From contig NZ_PJRR01000016.1 of NCBI RefSeq assembly GCF_002858865.1, forward strand, positions 186,001 through 250,000: DNA of 64,000 nucleotides, read 5' to 3'. The position numbers and the translations under genes were made by a program. Below the pieces are notes generated by a model, which made no database searches, was not told the DNA's origin, and saw nothing but the letters and a program-made list of their open reading frames with translations. Below are positions 15,911 to 26,586 of this stretch, in pieces. Source of the stretch: Caulobacter vibrioides. Its GTDB lineage: Bacteria; Pseudomonadota; Alphaproteobacteria; Caulobacterales; Caulobacteraceae. How positions within the stretch are numbered: position 1 is the stretch's first letter; every line of letters starts with the position of its first letter.

Positions 15911-18112
15911 CTAGTAGGGCAGGTTGTCCTGGGCCGGCTGCCCCGGCGCGGGCGCTGCGGGCGGCGGCGCTTCCAGTTCCGAGGCCGCGCGCGAGAACTC
16001 TGCCGACAGCGTCTCGTAGAAGCCGTTGCGCGGATCCGGCTCGCTCTGCGGGGCGGGGTCGGGCAGCAACCACTCGAAGTCGCGCACCGCCAGGGTCTGA
16101 TGCGCGGTCATCATGAAGCGCCGCCAGATGCTGGCGGGAATGTCGCCGCCGACCACCTTGTTCATCGGCTTTTCGTCGTCGTTTCCGACCCAGACGCCGG
16201 TCACATAGTCGGGCGTGAAGCCGACGAACCAGGCGTCGCGCCAGTTTTGGCTGGTGCCGGTCTTGCCCGCGACCGGGCGACCGAAGGCTGCGCGCTGGGC
16301 GGTGCCTTGGGTGACGACCTTCTTCATCATCTTCACCATCATGCTGGCGTGGGCGACGTCGTAGACGCGACGCTCGCCCTGCGGCGGCTGGTGCTGGAAG
16401 ATCTGTTGCCCGCCCTGGGTGGTGATCGACTCGATCACATAGGGCTCGATCCGGAGCCCGCCTTGCTGGAACACCTGGAAGCCCGAGGTGATCTGCAAGA
16501 GGTTCACCTCATACGAGCCCAGCGCCACCGACAGGTCGGGCGAGGGCGGCAGGCTGGTGATGCCGAAGCGGCGGACGAGGTCGCCGATCGCCGGACCGCC
16601 GACTTCCTGGCCCAGCTTGACGGCGACTGTGTTGATCGAGGTGACCAGCGCGTCTTCGACGGTCATCGGGCCGCGATAGCCGCCGCTGTAGTTCTCGGGC
16701 TCCCATGTCCCGAACTTGACGGGCTCGTCGACCCGCATATCGGTCGGCAGCACGCCCTTCTCGACGGCGGCGGCGTAGACAAAGGGCTTGAAGGTCGAGC
16801 CCGGCTGGCGCTTGGCCTGGACGGCGCGGTTGAACGGGCTTTCCGAATAGTCGGTCCCGCCGACCATGGCGCGGATGGCCCCATCGGCCGACAGCGACAA
16901 GAGGGCCGCCTGGCTGGCGCCTGAGCGGGTGGTTTCGGTGGCCATGGTCTGGCGGACGACCTCGGCGCCCTCGCTCTGGAGCAAGGGGTCGATCGTCAGG
17001 CGCACCACTAGGTCCGGCGCGTTCTGACCGGCGATCTTCACCGCCTCGGCGGTGGCGTAGTCGAGCACCCAGCCGTAGTCGCCCTCGTCCTGCAGCGCCA
17101 TCGGCGACAGGCGCGGCGTGTCGTCGAGCGCGCGGCTTTCCTGCTCGGGCGTGATCCAGCCTTCCTTGCGCATGTTCGCCAGGATCAGGCGCGAACGGGC
17201 CAGGGCCCGCTCCATGTCGCGGGTCAGGGCCAGGCGCGACGGGGCCTTGGGCAGGCTGGCCAGCAGGGCGGCTTCCGACAGGGTGAGCTGGCTGGCGGGC
17301 TTGCCGAAATAGGTCTGGGACGCGCCGTCGATCCCATAGGTGCCCGCGCCGAAATAGATACGGTTCAGATAGAGCTCGAGGATCTCGTCCTTGGTGAGAA
17401 TCTGCTCCAGCTTGTAGGCCAGCAGCATCTCCTGAAGCTTGCGCTTCACGACCCGGTCGGGGGTCAGGAACAGGCCCTTGGCCAGTTGCTGGGTCAGGGT
17501 CGAGGCGCCCTGGCGGGTCCTGCCGGCGCGCCAGTTGATCCAGGCCGCCCGGGCGATGCCTTGCACGTCGATGGCGCCGTGCTGGTAGAAGCGCCGGTCC
17601 TCGGCCGCCAGGAACGCCATGGGCACATAGTTGGGCACCGTGCCCAGGGTGATGCGCTGGCCATAGCGCGGACCCCGGGTGGCGATCACCTGCCCGTTGC
17701 GGTCCTCGAAGCGAATGCCCGGCGCCCGGTTCACCGCAAACAGCGCCTCGCGTGAGGGCAGGGCGGGGGTGTCCTTCAGGTACTTGAACCAGACATAGGC
17801 GCCGCCGCCGGCGACGCTCAGGACGGCGAGCAGGAAGCCGACCAGCAGCGTCCCCCACACCCAGCCCCACTTGCGGGCCTTCTTCTTGGCCGCAGCGTGC
17901 TTGAGGTCGGCGCGGAAAGGCTCCTCTGGCGGGGGCTCAGGCGGCGGCGGAGGTGTCGCGGCGTCGCTAGACAGGCGGAACGGATCAGGCCCTTGCGGCG
18001 CCCAGGGATCTTGCGAGACGCCATCGCTCGCCGAGGCCGGACCGGGCTTCGGCGGCTCTCCGGGACTCTTCCCGTCGTCGAACTTGTAGGGCGGCAGCGT
18101 CCAGTCGTTCAC
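15911..18112 (-). CDS. pbpC: Bifunctional penicillin-binding protein 1A family, PbpC
   Basis: 733 residues. Class A PBP with a proline-rich cytoplasmic region (1-80), one membrane anchor (about 84-107), a glycosyltransferase domain with catalytic Glu171 in AAEDRRFYQHGA and STLTQQLAKGLF, and a transpeptidase domain with Ser439 in GSTFK, SIN at 492-494 and KTG at 617-619. The first residues MNDWTLPPYKFDD match the peptide by which C. crescentus PbpC binds bactofilin BacA at the stalk base, and the neighbouring UPF0260 gene fits that locus. It polymerises and crosslinks peptidoglycan for stalk growth. Confidence 0.92.
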   Translation of the reverse strand: MNDWTLPPYKFDDGKSPGEPPKPGPASASDGVSQDPWAPQGPDPFRLSSDAATPPPPPEPPPEEPFRADLKHAAAKKKARKWGWVWGTLLVGFLLAVLSVAGGGAYVWFKYLKDTPALPSREALFAVNRAPGIRFEDRNGQVIATRGPRYGQRITLGTVPNYVPMAFLAAEDRRFYQHGAIDVQGIARAAWINWRAGRTRQGASTLTQQLAKGLFLTPDRVVKRKLQEMLLAYKLEQILTKDEILELYLNRIYFGAGTYGIDGASQTYFGKPASQLTLSEAALLASLPKAPSRLALTRDMERALARSRLILANMRKEGWITPEQESRALDDTPRLSPMALQDEGDYGWVLDYATAEAVKIAGQNAPDLVVRLTIDPLLQSEGAEVVRQTMATETTRSGASQAALLSLSADGAIRAMVGGTDYSESPFNRAVQAKRQPGSTFKPFVYAAAVEKGVLPTDMRVDEPVKFGTWEPENYSGGYRGPMTVEDALVTSINTVAVKLGQEVGGPAIGDLVRRFGITSLPPSPDLSVALGSYEVNLLQITSGFQVFQQGGLRIEPYVIESITTQGGQQIFQHQPPQGERRVYDVAHASMMVKMMKKVVTQGTAQRAAFGRPVAGKTGTSQNWRDAWFVGFTPDYVTGVWVGNDDEKPMNKVVGGDIPASIWRRFMMTAHQTLAVRDFEWLLPDPAPQSEPDPRNGFYETLSAEFSRAASELEAPPPAAPAPGQPAQDNLPY

Positions 18113-18166
18113 GGTTTGCGTCAGGCTCTGTTTGGTCGCCGGATAAATCGGGTTTAGGACGGCGTC

Positions 18167-18655
18167 ATGACGCCACGCAAACCTTTCTGGCAGACGAAGA
18201 CGCTCGCCGAAATGACCGTCCCCGAGTGGGAGAGCCTATGCGACGGCTGCGGTCTTTGCTGCCTGGTTCGCTTCGAAGACGAAGATACCGGCGAAATCAT
18301 CCCCACGCGGGTGCACTGCCAGCTGTTCGACGAGCGCCTTTGCCGCTGCAAGGACTATCCGAACCGCAAGAAGACGGTGCCTGACTGCATCAAGCTGACG
18401 CCGTACAATATCGAGGACCTGGCGTGGATGCCGCCCTCCTGCGCCTATCGCCGGCTGCACGAGGGCAAGGACCTGCCGCTGTGGCACCCGCTGGTGACCG
18501 GCGATCCGGAGAGCACGCACAAAGCGGGGATCTCCATCCGCAACCAGACGGTGTCGGAGCTCAGCTTCAAAGACGCTGAGGATGCGATGGATTTCGTGGC
18601 GACCGATCTGATGCGGGATCGCGGGGATGATCTCTACGAGCCGGAGGAGATCTAG
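18167..18655 (+). CDS. UPF0260 (YcgN-type) cysteine-cluster protein
   Basis: 162 residues with an N-terminal cluster of cysteines in CDGCGLCCLVR, later CQLF, CRCKDYPNR, C and C, as in YkgJ/YcgN zinc- or iron-cluster proteins. The biochemical role is unproven. It is divergent from pbpC, with 54 bp between starts. Confidence 0.88.
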   Translation: MTPRKPFWQTKTLAEMTVPEWESLCDGCGLCCLVRFEDEDTGEIIPTRVHCQLFDERLCRCKDYPNRKKTVPDCIKLTPYNIEDLAWMPPSCAYRRLHEGKDLPLWHPLVTGDPESTHKAGISIRNQTVSELSFKDAEDAMDFVATDLMRDRGDDLYEPEEI

Positions 18656-18659
18656 GGGA

Positions 18660-18798
18660 CGCCCCCTCCGTCGCGATGCGTATCCGCATCGCGCCACCTC
18701 CCCCGTTTCACGGGGCAGGAGAAAGATCACCGCAAACCTCCTGCCCCGCTTGCGGGGGAGGTGGCGCGGCGCCGATAGGCGGCGTGACGGAGGGGGCG
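18660..18798. repeat. Palindromic intergenic repeat, family B
   Basis: About 139 bp with three nested inverted pairs: GCCCCCTCCGTC / GACGGAGGGGGC at the ends, GCGCCACCTCCCCCG / CGGGGGAGGTGGCGC, and CGGGGCAGGAG / CTCCTGCCCCG in the centre. It begins 5 bp after the UPF0260 stop. It has no coding capacity of its own and looks like a MITE- or REP-type element. Confidence 0.7.
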
Positions 18799-18821
18799 CG
18801 TTACCTTGGCCTCCAGACACG

Positions 18822-18854
18822 AAAAAGGCCGGCCCGCAAACGCGGAGCCGGCCT
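18822..18854 (-). terminator. Intrinsic terminator of rpmE
   Basis: On the minus strand an AGGCCGGC/GCCGGCCT stem is followed by a run of five T (18822-18826 as A on the plus strand), about 30 bp past the rpmE stop. Confidence 0.8.
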
Positions 18855-18882
18855 CTCGTCGCCCTTACGGCGAGAAGGGTGC

Positions 18883-19113
18883 TTAGGCCTTCTTGCCGGT
18901 GAAGCCGGCGAACTTGGCGTTGAAGCGCGAGACGCGACCGCCGCGGTCCATCAGCTGGGCGTTGCCGCCGGTCCACGCCGGATGGGTGCGCGGATCGATG
19001 TCGAGCGCCAGATTCGCGCCTTCCTTGCCGTAGGTCGAGCGGGTCTTGTAGCTCGAACCGTCGGTCAGGGTGACGGTGATGAAGTGGTAGTCGGGGTGAA
19101 TGTCTTGTTTCAT
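18883..19113 (-). CDS. rpmE: 50S ribosomal protein L31
   Basis: 76 residues starting [19 protein letters not shown], typical of L31. It lacks the zinc-binding cysteines, so it is the C-minus form that does not need zinc. It binds near the central protuberance of the 50S subunit and bridges to the 30S. Monocistronic with its own terminator. Confidence 0.95.
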
Positions 19114-19240
19114 GGCGGCGATCCAGACCGACTAAGCCGGCGAGTGAGAATGGGGTAAGCGCCATCTCGCGCACGCGCGGGGTGGCCCTCGAAGACGCGC
19201 GGCTATAAAGAACCCGCGCGATTTTGGCAAGGGACTGTTG

Positions 19241-21091
<1,851 letters not shown>

Positions 21092-21095
21092 GGGG

Positions 21096-21902
21096 TCACG
21101 GTTGAAGGATCACCGCGGTGACCGCGACGATCAAGACAACGCCCTCGAGTCCGTGGATGAGCACGGCCAGCCAGTTGCTCCGGAACGCCTGGGCGGGAAG
21201 GCTGTAACACAGGCAACTGATGACAAGGCCCGGCATCAGCCAGAACTTGTGGGCGTGGTAGGCGGCGAAGAGGAGGCCGTTGCCGAGCCAGGCCCATCGA
21301 CCCCAAGCCTTCTCCATGCGCGGCAGCAGCACCCCGTGGAAGAGTAGCGCCTCGCCGAGCAGGTAGTTGAAGAGGCTTGAGACGAGCGCCAAACCCAAGA
21401 TGTCCCAACGACCGCTCGCGGCCGGAACATCAAGGGTTCTTATGTCGGCGTAGGCTGGGGCCATCTCCAGCAGATGCAGCCCGATCGGCGTGGCCTGGAA
21501 GAGGCGCGTCACCAGATCATCGCCGACGAAGCCCAGCGCGACGAAGGCTGGGACCAACAGGAAGGCCAGCACCATCGGCTTTCCGCTCGGTCGCCAGATC
21601 GGGCTTGTCAGCCAAAGCCGCCGCGCCAGGGTATAGGGGCGGAATGGGACGCCCTCCAGCTTTAGGATGAGCAGCGACAGGACCAGCTGCCAGACCATTC
21701 CGGCGACAACCAATCGCCAGAAGACCAGGCCAGGCATTGGATCGTCGGATCTGATCAGTTGCGGCGCGACGCCCCATACGAGGATGGCCATCGGCCCCGT
21801 CGCCGCAGCCCAGATCAGAAGAATTTTGAAGCTGTCCCACGCGAGGGTCGCAGGCCGGGCGAAGCGGGCGGGAAAGTACATCGGCACGAAGGGCGATCGC
21901 AT
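21096..21902 (-). CDS. CPBP-family membrane protein with degenerate protease motif
   Basis: About 268 residues with seven or eight hydrophobic segments, from the start MRSPFVPMYF 11 bp after the upstream gene's stop. It resembles CPBP (Rce1-like) intramembrane proteases. The first motif reads GEALLFHGVLLPRM where EExxxR is expected, so the second Glu is Ala and the Arg is His. The FxxxH motif (FAAYHAHKF) remains. It may be inactive as a protease. It is cotranscribed with the MipA-like gene upstream. Confidence 0.65.
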   Translation of the reverse strand: MRSPFVPMYFPARFARPATLAWDSFKILLIWAAATGPMAILVWGVAPQLIRSDDPMPGLVFWRLVVAGMVWQLVLSLLILKLEGVPFRPYTLARRLWLTSPIWRPSGKPMVLAFLLVPAFVALGFVGDDLVTRLFQATPIGLHLLEMAPAYADIRTLDVPAASGRWDILGLALVSSLFNYLLGEALLFHGVLLPRMEKAWGRWAWLGNGLLFAAYHAHKFWLMPGLVISCLCYSLPAQAFRSNWLAVLIHGLEGVVLIVAVTAVILQP

Positions 21903-21912
21903 GGCGTTGGCC

Positions 21913-22695
21913 CTAGAACCGACGGACCACAGAGACAAAGCCGCTGCTGGCATGGTCCTTGGCCATCAGCGGGCTATCGGTGATGTCGTTGTCGAAGAGT
22001 TCCACCTCGGCGGCGGCGATCACGAAGAGGCGGTCGGTGACTTGGTAGCGGGCCTGGACGCCCAGCGAGGGGACCAACACACCACCCGACGCGGCCCTGG
22101 CTGTGCGGCCGTACTCGAAGGCGCGCAGCTTGCCGACTTCGGTCTCGCGCAGGCCGTAGAGCCAGGTGGCGAGCTTCTCGTCCTTCCATGAAACGCCGGC
22201 GACGACATCGACCGATAGCTTTTCCAGCGGGCTGGCAGAGAAGGCGAGATCCAGGTTGATTTCCTGACCCTTGGCCTGGTCCGTGACATCGCGCAGATAT
22301 TCCAAACTCAGCGTGGCGGGGCCCGCGGCGGCGCTGAGCCGTCCGCCCAGATCAACGCCAGCGTCGCGTTGTAGGAAGGAAAAGTCTCGCGTGTCCTTGG
22401 GATCGACCAGTTGGAAGCGCGGCGCGACTCGGCCTTCCAGCTTGAAATGGTCGTTACTCCAGGCGGTGACCGCCAGGCCCGACAGGTCGGCGGTAAAGCG
22501 CTGCGTCTGATAGACGAACAGCGGCAGCGCGCCGGTCTGGGTCTTCTTCTTGGCGGAGGCGTAGGGGTTGGTGGTTGCGTAGACGCCGGCCCCCAGCAGG
22601 AAGAGGCGTTCGGGCGGCTGTTCGGCCTCCTGGGCCCGCGCCGCGAAGGGCGTGAGGACCAGGGCGCAGGCGGCGATAGCGAAATAGCGGATCAT
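21913..22695 (-). CDS. MipA/OmpV family outer-membrane protein
   Basis: 260 residues with a signal peptide (about 1-21, ending ARAQ) and a beta-barrel pattern ending in an aromatic residue (VSVVRRF), as in MipA/OmpV scaffolding or outer-membrane proteins. The family motif GAGVYATTNPYASAKKKTQTGALPLFVYQ is at about 35-65. Likely an outer-membrane barrel; its partner is unknown. It lies just upstream of the CPBP-like gene. Confidence 0.85.
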   Translation of the reverse strand: MIRYFAIAACALVLTPFAARAQEAEQPPERLFLLGAGVYATTNPYASAKKKTQTGALPLFVYQTQRFTADLSGLAVTAWSNDHFKLEGRVAPRFQLVDPKDTRDFSFLQRDAGVDLGGRLSAAAGPATLSLEYLRDVTDQAKGQEINLDLAFSASPLEKLSVDVVAGVSWKDEKLATWLYGLRETEVGKLRAFEYGRTARAASGGVLVPSLGVQARYQVTDRLFVIAAAEVELFDNDITDSPLMAKDHASSGFVSVVRRF

Positions 22696-22817
22696 GACTG
22701 TTCTCGTGCAATGAGCAGGACAGTCACGGTCATGAAGGGGCGGCCGCTCGCCGTCGTCCGGACGGGTAGGCTCGAAGCCTCAGCGCTTCCGAGCCTGACG
22801 GTTCGGACGTCGCGCGA

Positions 22818-23945
22818 TCAGGGCCGGAAGGCGCTGGGCGGCTGTCCGGTGTGCTTCTTGACGGCGGCGTTGAAGGTGGAGCGCGAGTTGAAGCCCACGT
22901 CGTAGGCGATGGCCAGGATCGGTTCGTCCGAGGCCTTGATCCGCCCCACCGCGTCTTCGACCCGCCAGCGATTGACGTAATCGAAGAAGCTCTGGCCCAG
23001 GTGATCGTTCAGAGTCTGGGACAGGTGATTGGGCGTGATCGCCACGCGGCCGGCCAGGGCGCTCAGCGACAGCAGCGGATCGCGATACAGCTGCTCGGCG
23101 CGCATGGCCTGCTCCAGCCTGGCCGCGATCTCGACCTGGCGGGCCTCGGGTAGCGCCGAGCGGGCGTACTTCTCGGCCGGTGGCAGGACGTTGGGCGTCT
23201 CAGTTTCCTGGCTATAGATCGGCTTCTGCGACAGGCCGAAGAGGCCAATGGCGGCGGTCCAGCCCAGTTCGACGGCGGCGGCGGCGACGTCCAGCCAGGA
23301 AGCATTCGCTCCGATCGCCAGCACTGACTTGACCGCGCCCCAGGCCCAAGCTGTCAGCATCAGCAGCACCAGCGCTCGCAGCCAGCTCAGCGTCCGATCC
23401 TCCAGGTTCGAGAAAAGGTCTCGCACGCGCCGCACGTGCTGGCTGAGCACCACCAGGGCGGCGGCCAGGTAACCCAGGGTGACCCCCAGGAACAGCGCGA
23501 CGAAGATGAGCTGGAGCGCGCCGGCCAGCACGTCCGTCCCCACCCCGGCGCCACTGTAGACCGCCAGTCGCGTCGGGGCGGGCAGCAGGAAGAACGGCGA
23601 CGCCAGCAAAGCCGCGACCCCGGCCGGCCAAGCGATCCGCCAGACGCGGACCTGCGTCCAGCGCTCCGGTTCGCCGGTCATAGCCAGCACATAGGCCAGG
23701 ATTGACGGTCCCTGGAACAGCGAGAGCGCCCACAGAATGCCGGTCGTCCACGGATGGGCGGCATAGATCCCGGTGCGGTCCAACAGCAGGTCGATTCCCG
23801 ACAGACCGCTCAGCAGCAGGAACATCGCCAGCGCCGTTGCCGGTGCAGTCCGCCAGTCGCGCCGCAGACCCAGCTGCGCCGCTGCAAACAGGCCGATGGC
23901 CGCCGTCGCGGACGATAGGATCAGCGCCGGAGCGTCGAACGTCAT
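22818..23945 (-). CDS. AraC-family regulator with membrane N-terminus
   Basis: 375 residues. Residues 1-240 form about seven membrane helices. The C-terminal 100 residues form an AraC double HTH (LSLSALAGRVAITPNHLSQTLNDHLGQSFFDYVNRWRVEDA...AIAYDVGFNSRSTFNAAVKKHTGQPPSAFR). This layout suggests a one-component membrane-bound sensor and regulator. The ATG at 23945 has AGAGG 7 bases upstream; a GTG one codon earlier is less favoured. The target is unknown, but the MipA-like gene downstream is a candidate. Confidence 0.87.
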   Translation of the reverse strand: MTFDAPALILSSATAAIGLFAAAQLGLRRDWRTAPATALAMFLLLSGLSGIDLLLDRTGIYAAHPWTTGILWALSLFQGPSILAYVLAMTGEPERWTQVRVWRIAWPAGVAALLASPFFLLPAPTRLAVYSGAGVGTDVLAGALQLIFVALFLGVTLGYLAAALVVLSQHVRRVRDLFSNLEDRTLSWLRALVLLMLTAWAWGAVKSVLAIGANASWLDVAAAAVELGWTAAIGLFGLSQKPIYSQETETPNVLPPAEKYARSALPEARQVEIAARLEQAMRAEQLYRDPLLSLSALAGRVAITPNHLSQTLNDHLGQSFFDYVNRWRVEDAVGRIKASDEPILAIAYDVGFNSRSTFNAAVKKHTGQPPSAFRP

Positions 23946-23971
23946 CACGATGCCTCTTGCTGTTGCGAGGC

Positions 23972-25273
23972 CTATCTCGCCAAATCCGCCGGCGTCGTCG
24001 GTTCGCTGAGCAGGCGCTCCATGGCCTTCCAGCGGGCGTCATCGGTCTTGCCGGCGCGAAGGACGTGCGCGCGGACCATGTCCTGGCCGATGTTGTAGTT
24101 GATGACGTACGAGCGATAGGTCTCGATGAACGAGACCCGCTTCTCGGCCCCGCCGCGCGAATAGAGGCTGTATTTCATCAGCGCCTGGACAGCCTGTTCC
24201 TTGGTCATCCTGCCAGACAGGTAGAGGGCCGCGACGGTGTTGCCGCTGCTGGAGAGCGCCGCCTTGGCCTGCTGCAGCGCGTCGAAGGCCTGCGCGGTCT
24301 TCGGATCCAGGCCCGCCAGCGGGTAGAGCCTTTCCTGCTCAAAGGCGGTCTTGCTCTTGCCGGGGAAGGCCAGCTCGATGCCGAAATTGGCCGAGCCTTC
24401 GGCGATGAATGACTGCGGCGAATACAGCGGATAGACGCTGAACTCGACCCAGCCCTTCTCCTTGGTCAGCTTCTGTTCGAGCAGCGCGTTCAGGACGTGG
24501 TGGCCGGGATAGCCCTCGTGGCAGCCCAGGTCCAAGGCGCGGCTGATATAGATCGGCAGGTCGGTGTTGATCTGGATCAGGCTCTTGGCGTCGCCCTTGT
24601 ACCAGTTGTAGCCGCTCCAGGGCTTCTTGGTGACGAACTCAAGGTCAAAGCGCTCGCCCGTCGGCAGCTTCAGGTGTTCTTCGGTCTTGGCCTTGCAAGC
24701 GGCGATGCCGGCCTTCATGACCGCATCGACCTTGTCGGTCGGGATCACATACCGGTTCTGGAAGGCGTCGACCCGGGCGGCCAGATCGCCCTTGCCGGGC
24801 ACGATCTTTTCGAGGCGCGCCAGGATGGGATCATAGCTCTTCAACGGCTTCAGGACCGGGCGCACGCCGAACAGACCCTCGGCCTCGTCTTCGAAGCTGA
24901 ACTTGTCGCCGGCGATCATGGCCAGCCGCGTCTGGGCCGCCTTCAGCTGACCGCGCATGAACAGCTTGCGGCGGCGCTGGTCGGCGGTCAGGTCCTTGTC
25001 GGGGACCTTGGCCAGCAGCATCTGCAGGCGGTCGGCCTCCTTGCGCAGCACCGACACCGGGCGCGGCGCCAGCTTGGCGGAATCCTGCCATTCGCGCGGA
25101 CCGTAATAGGCGTCGACATAGCCGGGCTCGCGCTCGCCGGCCTCCAGCGTCATGCGCACGAAGTCGACGGCGATACGGTCCAAGAGATCCGAGCCCGGCG
25201 AGGCCAGCGTGGGCCCGCCAAAGACAAGCGCGACCGCAAGCGCGGCCGCAGAAGCGGCGTGACGGATCTTCAT
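23972..25273 (-). CDS. DUF885 family exported metallopeptidase-like protein
   Basis: 433 residues with a signal peptide (MKIRHAASAAALAVALVFGGPTLASP). The DUF885 motif HEGYPGHH is preceded by ALDLGC and followed by an Ile-Ala-Glu-Gly segment (SFIAEGSANFGIEL), suggesting a gluzincin fold with HExxH-like chemistry. The start is at the ATG following GAGAAACGCC; the longer upstream frame is not protein-like. It lies 23-26 bp upstream of the AraC gene on the same strand. Confidence 0.82.
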   Translation of the reverse strand: MKIRHAASAAALAVALVFGGPTLASPGSDLLDRIAVDFVRMTLEAGEREPGYVDAYYGPREWQDSAKLAPRPVSVLRKEADRLQMLLAKVPDKDLTADQRRRKLFMRGQLKAAQTRLAMIAGDKFSFEDEAEGLFGVRPVLKPLKSYDPILARLEKIVPGKGDLAARVDAFQNRYVIPTDKVDAVMKAGIAACKAKTEEHLKLPTGERFDLEFVTKKPWSGYNWYKGDAKSLIQINTDLPIYISRALDLGCHEGYPGHHVLNALLEQKLTKEKGWVEFSVYPLYSPQSFIAEGSANFGIELAFPGKSKTAFEQERLYPLAGLDPKTAQAFDALQQAKAALSSSGNTVAALYLSGRMTKEQAVQALMKYSLYSRGGAEKRVSFIETYRSYVINYNIGQDMVRAHVLRAGKTDDARWKAMERLLSEPTTPADLAR

Positions 25274-25360
25274 GGCGTTTCTCGCATGCGACTTCAAAGC
25301 GGGCGCACGCTGCACCGGCGCGCCTAGCTTGCGCAAGAGCCCGTAGAGATCCGCCGGACG

Positions 25361-26431
25361 TCAGCCGCGCGCGGCGACCGCCAGGGCCGGGAAGTCGCTG
25401 AACACGCCGTCGACGCCCGCCGCATAGAGCGCCTTGAGCACGGCCTCGGAGTCGCCATGCTGGGCCAGGAAGCCTGGGCTGGCGGGGTCGCCCTTGCGCA
25501 GGCTCACCGGCAGGAAGGCGTTCTCCGAGCGCACGGTCCAGGGGTGCACCGCCAGGCCGGCAGCGTGCGCGTCGCGGACCAGGGTGGTCGGCGCACCCAG
25601 AGCCTGACCGTCGTGGGGCACGACGAGCTTCCAGTTGGGGCCAAGGCCGTCGGCATAGACCGCGACGTCCTTCAGGCCCTGGGCGGTGATCAGGTCGGCG
25701 TACTTGACGCCCGGCTGGTCGGCCGGCCCGCCTTCCGCGTCGACCAGGAACACCAGGCGCGCCGACGTCAGGGCGCGCAGTCGCTTCAGAGGGGCGACCT
25801 CGAAGCACTGCACGAACACCGGGGCGGTGGCCGAGTTCAGGCCCAGCGCCTTCAGCTTGGTCACCAGGCGCGCCTCGGTCGGCAGGCCGATCGCGGCGAA
25901 ATAGGTCGGGTGCTTCAGCTCGGGATAGACACCGATCGTGCGGCCCGTCCGCTTGGAGCCCGCCTGAGCGATCGCCCACACTTCTTCGAAGGTGGGGATC
26001 TGGGCCTGACCGTCAAAGGCGGCGCTGGCTGGGCGCAGCTGCGGCAGGCGTTCACGGGCCCGCAGGGTCTTCAGTTCGGCCAGCGTGAAGTCTTCGGTGA
26101 ACCAGCCGGTGATCTGCTCGCCGTCGATCGTCTTGGTGGTCTTGCGGGCGGCGAACGCCGGACGGCTGGCGACGTCGGTCGTACCGCCGATCTCGTTCTC
26201 GTGGCGGGCGACCAGGTGTCCGTCCTTGGTCGGGACCAGATCCGGCTCAATGAAATCCGCGCCCTGCTCGATGGCCCGCTCATAGGCCAGGGCCGTGTGC
26301 TCGGGGCGCTCGCCGCTGCAGCCGCGGTGGCCGATGACGATCGGCTTGCGGCTCTGGGCGCGGGCCAGGCCCGGGATGAATGTGCCGGCGAGGGCGGCGG
26401 TGGTCAGGGCGCGACGGGTCAGCAGGGTCAT
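25361..26431 (-). CDS. Glycerophosphodiester phosphodiesterase (periplasmic, GlpQ-like)
   Basis: 356 residues of the GDPD TIM-barrel family, which hydrolyses deacylated phospholipids to glycerol-3-phosphate. The N-terminus MTLLTRRALTTAALAGTFIPGLARAQ is a signal with a twin arginine, so Tat export is possible. Catalytic residues are in IGHRGCSGERPEHT and IEPDLVPTKDGHLVARHE, and the GVDGVFSDFP motif is at the end. Longer than cytoplasmic UgpQ and close to periplasmic GlpQ. Confidence 0.92.
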   Translation of the reverse strand: MTLLTRRALTTAALAGTFIPGLARAQSRKPIVIGHRGCSGERPEHTALAYERAIEQGADFIEPDLVPTKDGHLVARHENEIGGTTDVASRPAFAARKTTKTIDGEQITGWFTEDFTLAELKTLRARERLPQLRPASAAFDGQAQIPTFEEVWAIAQAGSKRTGRTIGVYPELKHPTYFAAIGLPTEARLVTKLKALGLNSATAPVFVQCFEVAPLKRLRALTSARLVFLVDAEGGPADQPGVKYADLITAQGLKDVAVYADGLGPNWKLVVPHDGQALGAPTTLVRDAHAAGLAVHPWTVRSENAFLPVSLRKGDPASPGFLAQHGDSEAVLKALYAAGVDGVFSDFPALAVAARG

Positions 26432-26480
26432 GGCCCGCGATTTAGCGCGCGGATGTGACGGTTTGGCTAGACCTTGAAAA

Positions 26481-26582
26481 CTGTCATCCCGGCCAAGCGC
26501 GAAGCGCGCCGAGCCGGGACCGTCGGACCCTATACGCCTGTCGCGGTCCCGGGTCTGCGTTGCGCTTCGCCCGGGATGACAG
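26481..26582. repeat. Palindromic intergenic repeat, family A copy 2
   Basis: About 102 bp starting CTGTCATCCCGG and ending CCGGGATGACAG, with an inner palindrome around GGACCGTCGGACC and GGTCCCGGG. It lies between divergently placed glycerophosphodiesterase (start 26431) and suhB (end 26587). It shares ends with the element at 15744 and interior (GGCCAAGCGCGAAGCGCGCCGAGCCGGGA) with the copy at 45349. Confidence 0.75.
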
Positions 26583-26586
26583 GTTT

